DNA from: Bacillus sp. Marseille-Q1617
GTDB taxonomy: Bacteria > Bacillota > Bacilli > Bacillales > Bacillaceae_B
NCBI RefSeq assembly: GCF_903645295.1
Contig: NZ_CAHJXM010000002.1
Span: 844,001 to 908,000 of the forward strand
DNA length: 64,000 nucleotides
Direction of reading: 5' to 3'
Shown: positions 19,047 to 27,387 of the stretch, piece by piece
How positions within the stretch are numbered: position 1 is the stretch's first letter
Layout: each line of letters starts with the position of its first letter
Notes under the pieces: model-generated
Databases searched by the model: none
The model's input: only the letters and a program-made list of their open reading frames with translations
What the model was told of the DNA's origin: nothing
Program-made: the position numbers and the translations under genes

Positions 19047-20522
19047 ATGCTGACAGAGGTGGAAGGCTATGCCGATTTACATTATCCGGAAGAATTACTA
19101 TCCATCATCCGGAATGGGTTCCAGCGATCCTCCAAGCCTAAAAAGGTGCTCATATTAGGAGGCGGGATGGCCGGACTGGTTGCGGCATCCCTGTTGAAAA
19201 GAGCAGGACATGAAGTGATGATATTGGAGGGAAATGACAGGATAGGCGGCAGGATTTATACGGTGAGGGAACCATTTACATCCGGGAATTACCTTGAATT
19301 CGGCGCCATGAGAATACCAGAGAATCATGTGTTGGTGTTTGAATATATTAAGCGTTTTAACCTGCCGATCAATCGTTTTATCAACTCTTCCCCGCAGGAT
19401 TTGATCTATGTCAACAAAGTTCTGACTACCAAAAGTGAATATAAAAGAAACCCGGATATTTTACGTTTCCCTCTTGAAGAGGAGGAAAAAGGAAAAACGG
19501 CAACTGAACTTTTTCTTGAAGCGACCCAGCCATTTTTTGATTTATACTCAAGAAGCACCCCGGGAGAGCAGAAAGAATTAAAGAAAAAGTATTCGATTTA
19601 CTCGATGGGTGATTATTTGGCTTCCAATCCTCTCGGAAAATCACTTTCGGACAACGCCATTCGAAAAATCGCTGTCATGCTTGGTATAGAGGGCTTCCCG
19701 GGCTTCTCTTTTATAGACATATTGACAGATATCATTTATCCAATTTTCAGTGAAAAAATATCATTTTATGAAATAACCGGGGGAAATGACCATCTGCCCA
19801 GGTCATTTATCAATGAGCTGCAAAAGGAGATCAAGCTTAACCGGAAAGTGGTCAAGATCATCCAGGAAGATAATCGTGTTTGTGTACAGACATTAAATCC
19901 TGTTACACGGAAGATGTCGCAATATGAGGGTGACTATGCCATTGTCACGATGCCTTTCACGGTCTTTCAATTCGTGGATGTCGTCCCTTATGATTCAATT
20001 TCGTTTAAAAAGTGGCAGGCAATAAGAGAAGTGAATAATGTCCATGCTGTAAAAATCGGCATTGAATTTAAAAGCAGGTTTTGGGAGGAATACGGATTTG
20101 GGAATATCACCAGTGACCTGCCTTTGAAATTCAGTTATATTCCAAGCCACGGAATCGGGTCGGGTGGTCCTGCGGTACTGCTGGCAAGCTACAGCTGGGG
20201 AAGTGATGCCGTGTTATGGAACAGTTTACCCAATGAAGAATTGGTTCGTGTGGTGCTGAAGGATTTAGCCAAGATATATGGAAAGATCGTGTATACGGAA
20301 TTTATGCAGGCTGTTTGGTTCAATTGGAGTCAAAACCCTTACTCCGCTGGATGCTTCACACTATTTACCCCCCAGCAGCAGAAAAATTTCGATGAGATTA
20401 CCCGGAAACCGGAAGGAAGGCTTCATTTTGCGGGAGAGCATACCTCTTCTTTTCACGGATGGATAGAAGGGGCCGTTGAATCAGGGATCCGGACGGCATA
20501 TGAAATCCATTATCGAAAATAA
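19047..20522 (+). CDS. Flavin monoamine oxidase family protein
   Basis: A 491-residue FAD-dependent amine or L-amino-acid oxidase. The N-terminal dinucleotide fold VLILGGGMAGLVAASLL is followed by ILEGNDRIGGRIYT (the GGR motif). The C-terminal FAD site is HFAGEHTSSFHGWIEGAVESG. The substrate is unclear; tryptophan, other amino acids or polyamines are possible. ATG 19047 has GGAGGAAAGGGGG upstream; earlier in-frame ATGs at 19005 and 19020 lack a site. No signal peptide. The next gene, an amino-acid symporter, might supply substrate, but it has its own promoter. Confidence 0.85.
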   Translation: MLTEVEGYADLHYPEELLSIIRNGFQRSSKPKKVLILGGGMAGLVAASLLKRAGHEVMILEGNDRIGGRIYTVREPFTSGNYLEFGAMRIPENHVLVFEYIKRFNLPINRFINSSPQDLIYVNKVLTTKSEYKRNPDILRFPLEEEEKGKTATELFLEATQPFFDLYSRSTPGEQKELKKKYSIYSMGDYLASNPLGKSLSDNAIRKIAVMLGIEGFPGFSFIDILTDIIYPIFSEKISFYEITGGNDHLPRSFINELQKEIKLNRKVVKIIQEDNRVCVQTLNPVTRKMSQYEGDYAIVTMPFTVFQFVDVVPYDSISFKKWQAIREVNNVHAVKIGIEFKSRFWEEYGFGNITSDLPLKFSYIPSHGIGSGGPAVLLASYSWGSDAVLWNSLPNEELVRVVLKDLAKIYGKIVYTEFMQAVWFNWSQNPYSAGCFTLFTPQQQKNFDEITRKPEGRLHFAGEHTSSFHGWIEGAVESGIRTAYEIHYRK

Positions 20523-20630
20523 ATAGTGCTGATTATCAGGGTATAACGTTAGTGTTTTCCATTTAAAAACCGCCAGAGGGCAAATAGAACTATAAAAGTA
20601 GAAAATACCCCGAAATTACAAAATTTTGCT

Positions 20631-20659
20631 TTGACAATTGTCCTAGAACTAGCTATACT
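20631..20659 (+). promoter_or_regulatory. Consensus SigA promoter for the NSS symporter
   Basis: TTGACA, a 17-bp spacer, then TATACT: an almost perfect vegetative promoter. Confidence 0.8.
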
Positions 20660-20671
20660 GACTTTAGATTA

Positions 20672-20686
20672 AATAATCTGAAAATA
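20672..20686 (+). promoter_or_regulatory. Candidate CodY box
   Basis: AATAATCTGAAAATA matches the CodY consensus AATTTTCWGAAAATT at 12 of 15 positions. It sits just downstream of the predicted transcription start, where CodY binding would block the promoter in amino-acid-rich cells. Inference from sequence alone. Confidence 0.45.
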
Positions 20687-20692
20687 TAAAAA

Positions 20693-20723
20693 TTTCAATT
20701 ACCTTCAAATTGGTAATTGGAAA
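20693..20723 (+). promoter_or_regulatory. Inverted repeat in the NSS gene leader
   Basis: TTTCAATTACC and GGTAATTGGAAA face each other across an eight-base loop, just before the ribosome site of the symporter gene. It could be an operator or a leader hairpin. Confidence 0.5.
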
Positions 20724-20740
20724 CTTTGGGGGGAACCAAC

Positions 20741-22267
20741 ATGGAAAAACGTGCCCAGTTTGGAACACGTGCAGGATTTATCCTGGCTGCAGTAGGGTCT
20801 GCTATCGGGTTGGGAAACATTTGGCGTTTTCCGGCGGTAGCATATGAAAATGGTGGAGGGGCATTTTTTATTCCTTATCTTTTTGCTCTTTTGACTGCCG
20901 GTATTCCATTACTCGTATTAGAATTCACGATAGGACATAAGTACCGCGGATCTGCGCCATTATCATTCTTCCGCATGAATAAAAAGACAGAATGGCTGGG
21001 ATGGTGGCAGGTACTCGTATCATTTGTCATTTCCACGTATTATGCCGTCATAATTGCATGGGCGATGGCATACAGTGTTTTTGCTTTCAATCAAAGCTGG
21101 GGAAGTGACACGGAAGGATTCTTATTTGGGGAATACTTGAAGTTATCTGTAGACCCTGGACAAACAGGAAGCATCGTAGCCGGTGTATTCATACCTCTAT
21201 TATTAGTCTGGATCATTACTCTCGGCGTACTCTTCAAGGGAGTCAAGAAAGGTATCGAAGTAGCGAACAAGATCTTTATTCCTGCACTCGTAGTATTATT
21301 CCTGATCATTGTGGTTCGCGCCTTGACTTTACCTGGTGCCCTTGATGGATTGGATGCTTTCTTCGCTCCGGATTTCAGCAAGATCATGAGCCCGGATGTG
21401 TGGGTAGCGGCTTACGGCCAGATTTTCTTCAGTTTATCAATCGCATTTGCAATCATGATTACGTACTCCAGTTATCTTCCGAAGAAATCCGATATTACGA
21501 ATAATGCATTCATCACCGGTTTCAGTAACTCCGGATTTGAGCTTCTTGCAGGGATCGGGGTATTCGCTGCACTTGGATTCATGGCCCAAACACAAGGAGT
21601 CGGTGTTGAGGAAGTAGTGAGCGGCGGGGTTGGCTTGGCATTCGTGGTATTCCCGCAAATCATCAATGAATTCCCGGCATTGAACGGTCTATTCGGATTC
21701 TTGTTCTTTGCTTCACTGGTACTTGCAGGTTTATCATCACTCATCTCAATCACTGAAACGTATGTAGCTGGTATTTCTGAGAAATTCGGAATTACGCGTA
21801 CGAAAGCGGTAGCGTTTGGCGGCGGACTTTCTGCCCTCGTCTCACTTTTATTCGCTACACAAGGCGGACTTTTATTCCTTGACGTAGCAGATTACTTCAT
21901 TAACCAGTTCGGTGTAGCGTTCATCGGGTTAGTAGAAGTTATCGTAGTCGTTTGGTTCCTGCGCAAACTCAATACCTTTAAAGGTCACGCCAATGGATTA
22001 TCTGACATCCAGCTTGGCGGCTGGTGGAAAGTTTGTCTCGGAGTCATCACACCTGTCGTACTGGGTTGGATGATGTTTGGACTATTCAAGATGAACATCC
22101 TGAAAGAATTTGAAACGGAAACAGGGAACTATGGGGGATACTCTGATTCCTTCATCCTTTACAGCGGCTGGTTTGTAGCAGCCTTCGCTTTAATTGTCGG
22201 AGTGGCATTTACCTTTAAACGCTGGCATTCCAAAACAGAAGCTGAAAGCTATAAGGAGGTAAGCTGA
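20741..22267 (+). CDS. Neurotransmitter:sodium symporter (MhsT-like amino-acid importer)
   Basis: A 508-residue NSS-family symporter with about 11 membrane segments. The signature RAGFILAAVGSAIGLGNIWRFP opens TM1, where sodium and substrate bind; NGGGAFFIPY opens TM2. Bacterial relatives (MhsT, YocR, MetP of Corynebacterium) import hydrophobic amino acids, methionine or alanine. ATG 20741 has TTGGGGGGAA upstream and is preferred to TTG 20717. One base later comes a small MetS-type gene, as in two-component NSS importers. A strong SigA promoter and a candidate CodY box precede it. Confidence 0.9.
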   Translation: MEKRAQFGTRAGFILAAVGSAIGLGNIWRFPAVAYENGGGAFFIPYLFALLTAGIPLLVLEFTIGHKYRGSAPLSFFRMNKKTEWLGWWQVLVSFVISTYYAVIIAWAMAYSVFAFNQSWGSDTEGFLFGEYLKLSVDPGQTGSIVAGVFIPLLLVWIITLGVLFKGVKKGIEVANKIFIPALVVLFLIIVVRALTLPGALDGLDAFFAPDFSKIMSPDVWVAAYGQIFFSLSIAFAIMITYSSYLPKKSDITNNAFITGFSNSGFELLAGIGVFAALGFMAQTQGVGVEEVVSGGVGLAFVVFPQIINEFPALNGLFGFLFFASLVLAGLSSLISITETYVAGISEKFGITRTKAVAFGGGLSALVSLLFATQGGLLFLDVADYFINQFGVAFIGLVEVIVVVWFLRKLNTFKGHANGLSDIQLGGWWKVCLGVITPVVLGWMMFGLFKMNILKEFETETGNYGGYSDSFILYSGWFVAAFALIVGVAFTFKRWHSKTEAESYKEVS

Positions 22268-22268
22268 C

Positions 22269-22376
22269 ATGAGCGGTAGTGCAATCATTATGTTAGTTGT
22301 CGGTGTCGTCATCATTTGGGGTGGACTTGCGGCAAGTATCGCTAACGCGGTATCCAAGTCCAAAAAAGCATCATAA
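22269..22376 (+). CDS. MetS-type small subunit of the NSS importer
   Basis: A 35-residue one-helix membrane protein (MSGSAIIMLVVGVVIIWGG..., ending KSKKAS). It has a hydrophobic core with WGGLAASIANA and a basic C-terminus, matching the MetS/MaAIMP small-subunit family that pairs with NSS methionine/alanine importers. AAGGAGGTAAG, within the end of the symporter gene, is its ribosome site. A terminator follows. Position and family resemblance make the pairing convincing. Confidence 0.88.
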   Translation: MSGSAIIMLVVGVVIIWGGLAASIANAVSKSKKAS

Positions 22377-22387
22377 TATGAACGTAA

Positions 22388-22422
22388 AGAGCAGACGGTG
22401 GTTTACCATCGTCTGCTCTTTC
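22388..22422 (+). terminator. Terminator of the NSS operon
   Basis: AGAGCAGACGGTGG / CCATCGTCTGCTCT stem with TTTCTT tail. Confidence 0.85.
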
Positions 22423-22433
22423 TTACTCCGTTA

Positions 22434-22472
22434 AAGGCTCTGCCCTCGTCATCATGATGAAGGCAGGGCCTT
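22434..22472 (-). terminator. Hairpin downstream of lytH
   Basis: GGCTCTGCCCTC / GAAGGCAGGGCC imperfect stem just past the lytH stop; the T-run is weak. Confidence 0.5.
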
Positions 22473-22475
22473 CTG

Positions 22476-23474
22476 TTACCTTTTCTTACTTTTGATACGG
22501 TCTTGCCGTTCCCATTGCCGAAGATGCGGGTACGGGTCGAAGGACCATTCTGTCAAGCCGTTGTCTTTGTACATACCGTAGTGGAGATGTGGCGGGAACT
22601 TACCGGATGTACCGGGTGGCCCGTAGCCTGAGCTGCCGACTCCCCCGATCATCATTCCGGGTTCGACGACCTGTCCGACTCTCAGATTTTCCGAAAAACC
22701 GCTTAAATGTGCGAAGTAATGGTAGGTATTATTGATATCCCTGATACCGATTCTCCACCCCCCATAGCGGTTCCAGCCTTTCATTTCAATGATGCCGTAC
22801 GACGTCGCCCGAACGGGAACACCATAGTCCGCAAAAAGGTCCGTCCCTTCATGGATGCGCCGGCCGCCCCATCCGCGTGCGTCCCCCCATGTATTCCGGT
22901 AGCTGTAATTGAATCTGAGCGGGAGAGGGAATGCTTTGTCATTTAGATGAATCGTACCGAAGTGCTTGTAGATCTTGGCTTTGCCCATGATGATACTGAC
23001 AGTCTTATCACGTTTGTAGTAATCCCATAAAGCCAGTTTGAAGTTATCGCGGTCGATTCCGTACTGTAAGATATAATCCGTAAAGGCTGCCAGGACATCT
23101 TCATCACTTTTGATGCTGGCCTTACCATCAAGATCCCCATCCCTTCCAAATCCGTTGAATAGAGTGATGGTCTCCGGGTTTTCATCTTCGAGATTGGGAT
23201 TTAATGGTCCTGCCCATTTCTCGGGATCGATATAAATGGAGATCAAAGAGGAGGGCTTTTCTCTATCTTTACGCGCAAAGCGCAAGCTGCGTTCGTATTG
23301 GTCAACAGCTGCAAGATAATACCAAGGAATTTGAGTAAGTGCTTCACTTTTTTGAAATAATTCCAACCGTTTTGTGTGTATCTGTTCCTCTGACAACTTT
23401 TCTTCTGCCTGTGTCCGGACAGGACCTATAAGAACAAGGAGCAAGGCAAGTGTCAGAACTAATCGTATATACAA
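22476..23474 (-). CDS. lytH: Sporulation L-Ala-D-Glu endopeptidase LytH
   Basis: A 332-residue secreted M23 metallopeptidase. In B. subtilis LytH trims peptide side chains of spore cortex peptidoglycan late in sporulation. The signal peptide covers residues 1-23 (VLTLALLLVLIGPVRTQAEE). The C-terminal domain has the zinc motifs HEGTDLFADYG (HxxxD) and PHLHYG (HxH). The start is TTG 23474 with GGAGGG upstream. It is followed convergently by the NSS terminator. Its neighbours yunB and the yut genes match the B. subtilis order. Confidence 0.92.
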   Translation of the reverse strand: MYIRLVLTLALLLVLIGPVRTQAEEKLSEEQIHTKRLELFQKSEALTQIPWYYLAAVDQYERSLRFARKDREKPSSLISIYIDPEKWAGPLNPNLEDENPETITLFNGFGRDGDLDGKASIKSDEDVLAAFTDYILQYGIDRDNFKLALWDYYKRDKTVSIIMGKAKIYKHFGTIHLNDKAFPLPLRFNYSYRNTWGDARGWGGRRIHEGTDLFADYGVPVRATSYGIIEMKGWNRYGGWRIGIRDINNTYHYFAHLSGFSENLRVGQVVEPGMMIGGVGSSGYGPPGTSGKFPPHLHYGMYKDNGLTEWSFDPYPHLRQWERQDRIKSKKR

Positions 23475-23778
23475 GTCAATCCCTCCAACTTATAGTTCTG
23501 CCCTTAGTGTGCGACGAGCTCTCATTAATCATAATCATCAATAAATGGTAAAAGAGGTACATGCTTGTTTTCACATTTTTAGTATGATAAAGTGACAAAA
23601 GAAGTATATTGATGATGGCTATAATTTTACATAGAATGAACGATCAGTAAGCGTTTCACTCTTACATAGGGCTGTTTTCTAATTACTGTTGCATCTCGTT
23701 CATGATGGCGGGGAATGAATAGTGCGTGTTTACGTGCTCTTTTCGAACTCAAGCTAATAAGAGATAGGGACGTACATT

Positions 23779-23806
23779 GGAAAATACCCAATATCCGGTA
23801 TTTTCC
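23779..23806 (+). promoter_or_regulatory. Perfect 10-bp inverted repeat in the lipA leader
   Basis: GGAAAATACC and GGTATTTTCC flank an eight-base loop, about 75 bases before lipA. No T-run follows. It may be an operator or an RNA hairpin. The remainder of 23475-23879 shows no gene. Confidence 0.5.
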
Positions 23807-23879
23807 TGTTTGTAAGCAACAGTGTATGCGAAAAGAGCTTTGCCTAAATCAGAAATTGTTAGGATTGGAGATGAGGGGT

Positions 23880-24800
23880 ATGACGAAGAAAGACGAATAT
23901 ATTCGTAAACCGGATTGGCTTAAGATTAAGCTGAACACCAATGATAACTATATGGGCTTGAAAAAAATGATGAGGGAAAATAACCTTCATACAGTTTGTG
24001 AAGAGGCCAAATGTCCCAATATACACGAATGCTGGGGAACAAGAAGAACCGCAACTTTTATGATCCTTGGGGATGTTTGTACCCGTGCCTGCCGTTTCTG
24101 CGCAGTTAAAACAGGATTACCGAACGAACTGGACCTAAAAGAGCCAGAACGCGTAGCCGATTCAGTACAACTGATGAACTTGAAGCACGTTGTCATCACA
24201 GCTGTTGCCCGAGATGATTTAAAAGACGGCGGGTCTCAAGTATTTGCTGAAACAGTGCGTGCCATCCGCCGCAAAAGTCCATTTACATCCATTGAAGTAC
24301 TGCCTTCCGACATGGGCGGAGTGTTTGAAAACATCAAGACACTAATGGATGCAAAGCCGGATATCATGAACTACAATATTGAAACTGTCCGCCGATTGAC
24401 TCCAAGAGTCCGGGCCCGTGCAACATATGACCGTACGCTCGAGTTCCTTCGCCGTGCTAAAGAATTGAATCCGGATATTCCGACGAAATCCAGCATCATG
24501 GTTGGACTTGGCGAAACCAAGGAAGAAATTCTTGAGACATTCGACGACCTTCGTGCCAATAATGTGGATATCGTAACCCTTGGTCAATATCTGCAGCCAA
24601 CGAAGAAACACTTAAAGGTACAGAAATACTACCATCCGGATGAGTTTGCCGAACTCCGTGAAGCAGCGATGGAAAAAGGCTTCAGCCACTGTGAAGCTGG
24701 ACCGCTTGTGCGTTCTTCCTATCATGCCGACGAGCAGGTAAATGCAGCTGCCAAAGCGAAGCAAGCAGCAGGTGAGAAAGAAATGAAACAGCAGGCATAA
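23880..24800 (+). CDS. lipA: Lipoyl synthase LipA
   Basis: Radical-SAM enzyme that inserts two sulfurs into octanoyl groups on lipoyl-dependent complexes. The 306-residue protein has the auxiliary cluster [12 protein letters not shown] (Cx4Cx5C) and the radical-[11 protein letters not shown] (Cx3Cx2C), then GDVCTRAC..., [28 protein letters not shown] and the C-terminal [12 protein letters not shown] 23880 matches the usual MxKKDE start; the upstream in-frame region to 23715 is not coding. It uses Fe-S clusters, as made by the nearby suf operon. A terminator follows. Confidence 0.96.
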   Translation: MTKKDEYIRKPDWLKIKLNTNDNYMGLKKMMRENNLHTVCEEAKCPNIHECWGTRRTATFMILGDVCTRACRFCAVKTGLPNELDLKEPERVADSVQLMNLKHVVITAVARDDLKDGGSQVFAETVRAIRRKSPFTSIEVLPSDMGGVFENIKTLMDAKPDIMNYNIETVRRLTPRVRARATYDRTLEFLRRAKELNPDIPTKSSIMVGLGETKEEILETFDDLRANNVDIVTLGQYLQPTKKHLKVQKYYHPDEFAELREAAMEKGFSHCEAGPLVRSSYHADEQVNAAAKAKQAAGEKEMKQQA

Positions 24801-24808
24801 ATGCAGCA

Positions 24809-24852
24809 AGGACTGACTATTTGAGATGTCTCTCGTAGTCAGTCCTTTTTTA
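24809..24852 (+). terminator. Terminator after lipA
   Basis: AAGGACTGACTA / TAGTCAGTCCTT stem with a T-run. Confidence 0.85.
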
Positions 24853-24920
24853 AAGGCTGTTGAAAAGGGCTTTTTGTACTTATCAACAATTGCCAAAGAT
24901 AGAGGCTGAACGGAAAGATG

Positions 24921-25643
24921 CTAGTCCATCATGGTCTCTGAGTTGTCAGTACGCTGTTGACGCTCTTTATTGATTTGATGTACATCATCTTCATTCATAT
25001 TCTGTTCATCAATCATTTCACCGTTGGCATTTTCACCGGCATCAATATTCTTGCCTTGAGGAGAAGCTTTCAGCATCAAGTTAATCGTATCATCAATGGC
25101 CGTATTGACATTTTTGCTGTCGCTGTCCATTTTTGCAAGATTTTCTACATTCTGCATCAAGTTCGGATCATCGGTTACATACACATGGTACCAGCGCGGG
25201 ATGACGGACATGGCCGTTTTCTTCACCTGATCAGCAACATTGAAGCGGGCATCCTTATCTTTTTTATCGGTTTTATAAGAGATCAGCACCTCTTCATCCG
25301 TCACAAGGGTCGCACAATCATCCACGTTCGGTATGGCTACGCTCATTTTACTGATGCTGTCGGCAACCTGCTCCCGGTCTAAACGATACATATTGTCATT
25401 CGAAATGGCTTGTCCCTGTACAGGGCTTTTCTGCTGACGGACAAATCCGAAATCTTCCCCGTTTCGTTTAGAGTCCTTGCTCACATTTTCATTAAAAAGT
25501 TCTTCCTGGTCGTTCACATTGATGGTGTTGCCGTTGTCATGGAACATTTCTTCATTTGCTTTATCAATCCCGTTACAGGCCGCACCGAACAATGCAAAGC
25601 TTAATACCGTCGTGCCAAGAATATATTTATTCAATTGAAACAC
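24921..25643 (-). CDS. yutC: YhcN/YlaJ family sporulation lipoprotein (YutC-like)
   Basis: A 240-residue lipoprotein: signal peptide with lipobox FGAAC (Cys about residue 23), an Asn/Asp-rich linker, then a YhcN/YlaJ-type domain (DREQVADSISKMSVAIPNVDDCATLVTDEEVLISY and VIPRWYHVYVTDDPNLM). The family is associated with spore membranes and germination; its exact role is unsettled. The position between lipA and yutD is that of B. subtilis yutC. Read divergently from yutD. Confidence 0.85.
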   Translation of the reverse strand: MFQLNKYILGTTVLSFALFGAACNGIDKANEEMFHDNGNTINVNDQEELFNENVSKDSKRNGEDFGFVRQQKSPVQGQAISNDNMYRLDREQVADSISKMSVAIPNVDDCATLVTDEEVLISYKTDKKDKDARFNVADQVKKTAMSVIPRWYHVYVTDDPNLMQNVENLAKMDSDSKNVNTAIDDTINLMLKASPQGKNIDAGENANGEMIDEQNMNEDDVHQINKERQQRTDNSETMMD

Positions 25644-25748
25644 CCCCTAATTGTTAGGGTGACCATCTCATTTTATAATTTTTCATAGTAATTAATGGAC
25701 AATCCGTTATAATTTAAGTAAGGATAAGGAAGAAAGAGGGTGGATGGA

Positions 25749-26024
25749 ATGATCTGTGTCGGTAACATTTGTTATGAAATCGTGGAAGAATTCAGGGACG
25801 GATTTAATGAAGAAGCATTCAAAGAGAGATACAGTGATATTTTAAATAAATACGACTTTATCCTCGGAGACTGGGGATATGGCCAGCTGCGCCTTAAAGG
25901 TTTTTTCGATGATCAGAATCAGAAAGCATCCTTCGATACAAAGGTGAGTACGCATAAGGATTATCTTTATGAATACTGCAACTTCGGATGTGCATATTTT
26001 CTTTTGAAAAAAGTGAAAAAATAA
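25749..26024 (+). CDS. yutD: YutD family protein (DUF1027)
   Basis: A 91-residue cytosolic protein with the YutD signature DGFNEEAFKERYSDIL..YDFILGDWGYGQLRLKGFF and YCNFGCAYFLLKK. Function unknown; conserved in Firmicutes. I prefer ATG 25749 to the in-frame GTG 25740 because GAGG lies nine bases upstream of the ATG and it matches the usual N-terminus. A terminator follows. Confidence 0.88.
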   Translation: MICVGNICYEIVEEFRDGFNEEAFKERYSDILNKYDFILGDWGYGQLRLKGFFDDQNQKASFDTKVSTHKDYLYEYCNFGCAYFLLKKVKK

Positions 26025-26035
26025 GGCAGGATAAC

Positions 26036-26075
26036 AAAGGAACATCTCAGAAGAAGGAGATGTTCCTTTGTTTTA
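26036..26075 (+). terminator. Terminator after yutD
   Basis: AAAGGAACATCTC / GAGATGTTCCTTT stem with GTTTTA; works for both converging genes. Confidence 0.8.
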
Positions 26076-26381
26076 TTCATTCTCCGTATAAGGGGGCTCT
26101 TCGTTTCGTTCAGGGTCTGCGTGTACGGGATGAGAGCCAGGTTCCTGACGGGGGATATCCTGGTGAAGGGATTTATTTTCATAATTGAAGGCACTGTAGT
26201 ACCGTTGTCCCTTTTCCCAGTCCGTACTCTTATTTTCAACCGGAGTATATTTTCCGCGAGGAGATCCATATGGTCCTTCGGGAAGCGTCTCGGGCACCAG
26301 GAAATTCCGCTGTGTCTCCACAGTGGAAAAGTCGCTGTACACTTCTTCTTCCTTGTCGCGGGAATCATGTCCTTTTTTCAT
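26073..26381 (-). CDS. Hydrophilic cytosolic protein, possibly DUF3905
   Basis: A 102-residue, very polar protein with no membrane segment. A conserved-looking block reads FLVPETLPEGPYGSP, then YSAFNYENKSLHQDIP and PGSHPVHADPE. This resembles small Bacillus cytosolic proteins of the DUF3905 type, but I am not sure of the family. ATG 26381 has GGGAG five bases upstream; the GTG at 26393 sits too close to any site. Function unknown. Confidence 0.65.
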   Translation of the reverse strand: MKKGHDSRDKEEEVYSDFSTVETQRNFLVPETLPEGPYGSPRGKYTPVENKSTDWEKGQRYYSAFNYENKSLHQDIPRQEPGSHPVHADPERNEEPPYTENE

Positions 26382-26443
26382 TTCATCTCCCACCTTTCTT
26401 AGGTGTAGTATGTGAGGAGCGGGAGATGTTCATTCGGGGATAT

Positions 26444-26713
26444 TTACATTATCGTCTCGCTCAAAAAATCCCTCAGCTCGGCAGCTTCTTCTTCCGTAAG
26501 CTTATAAACACTTTCAAGGTACCCCGGTTCATCGAGGTCATCGCGGCCGATGATGGCGAAGCGGCTTCCTTGAAGGTCCAATACGAGTGATTTACCATAA
26601 TAACGGTCGGTTTGGGTGATGGCTAGGTCATAGCGCTGATTTTCTCCCATAAAGCTCACAAAGCGTGTTTTTGTCTGTTCGGTATCATCGTATAAATAAA
26701 ATCGGTCTGTCAT
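26444..26713 (-). CDS. DUF3055 family protein
   Basis: An 89-residue protein with the DUF3055 (SAV0927-like) pattern: RFYLYDDTEQTKTRFVSF, YDLAITQTDRYYGKSLVLDL, FAIIGRDDLDEPGYLE. Function unknown. ATG 26713 has AGGAGGA six to seven bases upstream; the longer in-frame version (to 26788) lacks a site. It is encoded divergently from yutE. Confidence 0.82.
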   Translation of the reverse strand: MTDRFYLYDDTEQTKTRFVSFMGENQRYDLAITQTDRYYGKSLVLDLQGSRFAIIGRDDLDEPGYLESVYKLTEEEAAELRDFLSETIM

Positions 26714-26851
26714 CACGATTCCTCCTCTAATTTCGTCAGCTTTCTCCATCATAACAAACTGAAGCGCGAATTGCAGTGAAGACGCCACTATATAGATTGC
26801 TGAAAATTATGTTAAACTATAAAAGGATGTCAATCAGAAGAGGTGAACGGA

Positions 26852-27289
26852 ATGTATTTCGTGGACAGAGAAAAAATTGAAGAAACCTTGGTATTTATGA
26901 ATGATCAATTAAGCATGTTTAATAAGCAGTCAGACTGGAAATCCGAGATGGAGAAGCTCGGTCTCGAAAGAATCGGGCATACCCTGATCGAATCGGTTCT
27001 TGATGTGGGAAACAGTATGATTGATGGTTTTATCATGAGAGATCCCGGAAGCTACGAGGACATAATCGATATATTGCTGGATGAAAAAGTCATCAATGAT
27101 GAAATGAGCAAAGACTTAAAACGTTTGATCGAACAGCGTAAGGTTCTGGTTCAAGAATATACAAACGTCGACCATCAAGCTCTTCAGAGGATTCTTCATT
27201 ACGTACGTTCTACATTAGAACAATTTCCTGTACATGTACGCAGCTATTTGGAAAATGAACTCGGACCCGTTTCCGCATTTAAAAATTAA
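26852..27289 (+). CDS. yutE: DUF86/HepT-like protein YutE
   Basis: A 145-residue helical protein of the DUF86 (HepT-like) family, matching B. subtilis YutE (MYFVDREKIEETLVFMN). HepT toxins carry an Rx4HxY ribonuclease motif. Here the corresponding stretch ERIGHTLIESVLDVGN lacks that exact motif, and there is no MntA antitoxin gene beside it, so a toxin role is unlikely. ATG 26852 has GAGGTG upstream. A hairpin (CGCTTTC/GAAAGCG, 27303-27322) with a T-rich tail ends the transcript. Confidence 0.85.
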   Translation: MYFVDREKIEETLVFMNDQLSMFNKQSDWKSEMEKLGLERIGHTLIESVLDVGNSMIDGFIMRDPGSYEDIIDILLDEKVINDEMSKDLKRLIEQRKVLVQEYTNVDHQALQRILHYVRSTLEQFPVHVRSYLENELGPVSAFKN

Positions 27290-27302
27290 TGAAAATCACC
27301 GG

Positions 27303-27333
27303 CGCTTTCTTTTCGGAAAGCGTTTTCTTTTTG
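27303..27333 (+). terminator. Terminator after yutE
   Basis: CGCTTTC / GAAAGCG stem followed by TTTTCTTTTTG. Confidence 0.75.
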
Positions 27334-27387
27334 TAGATATTATAATGAAAAACTAACATACTAAACGTATCAAAACGGAGGTACAAA

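Noticed and set aside
23715..23879. Upstream extension of lipA
   Set aside because: The frame crosses a perfect inverted repeat and does not resemble LipA N-termini. The normal MxKKDE start is at 23880.
26852..27289. HepT-MntA toxin-antitoxin pair
   Set aside because: YutE is DUF86-like but lacks the Rx4HxY motif, and no nucleotidyltransferase antitoxin gene lies beside it.
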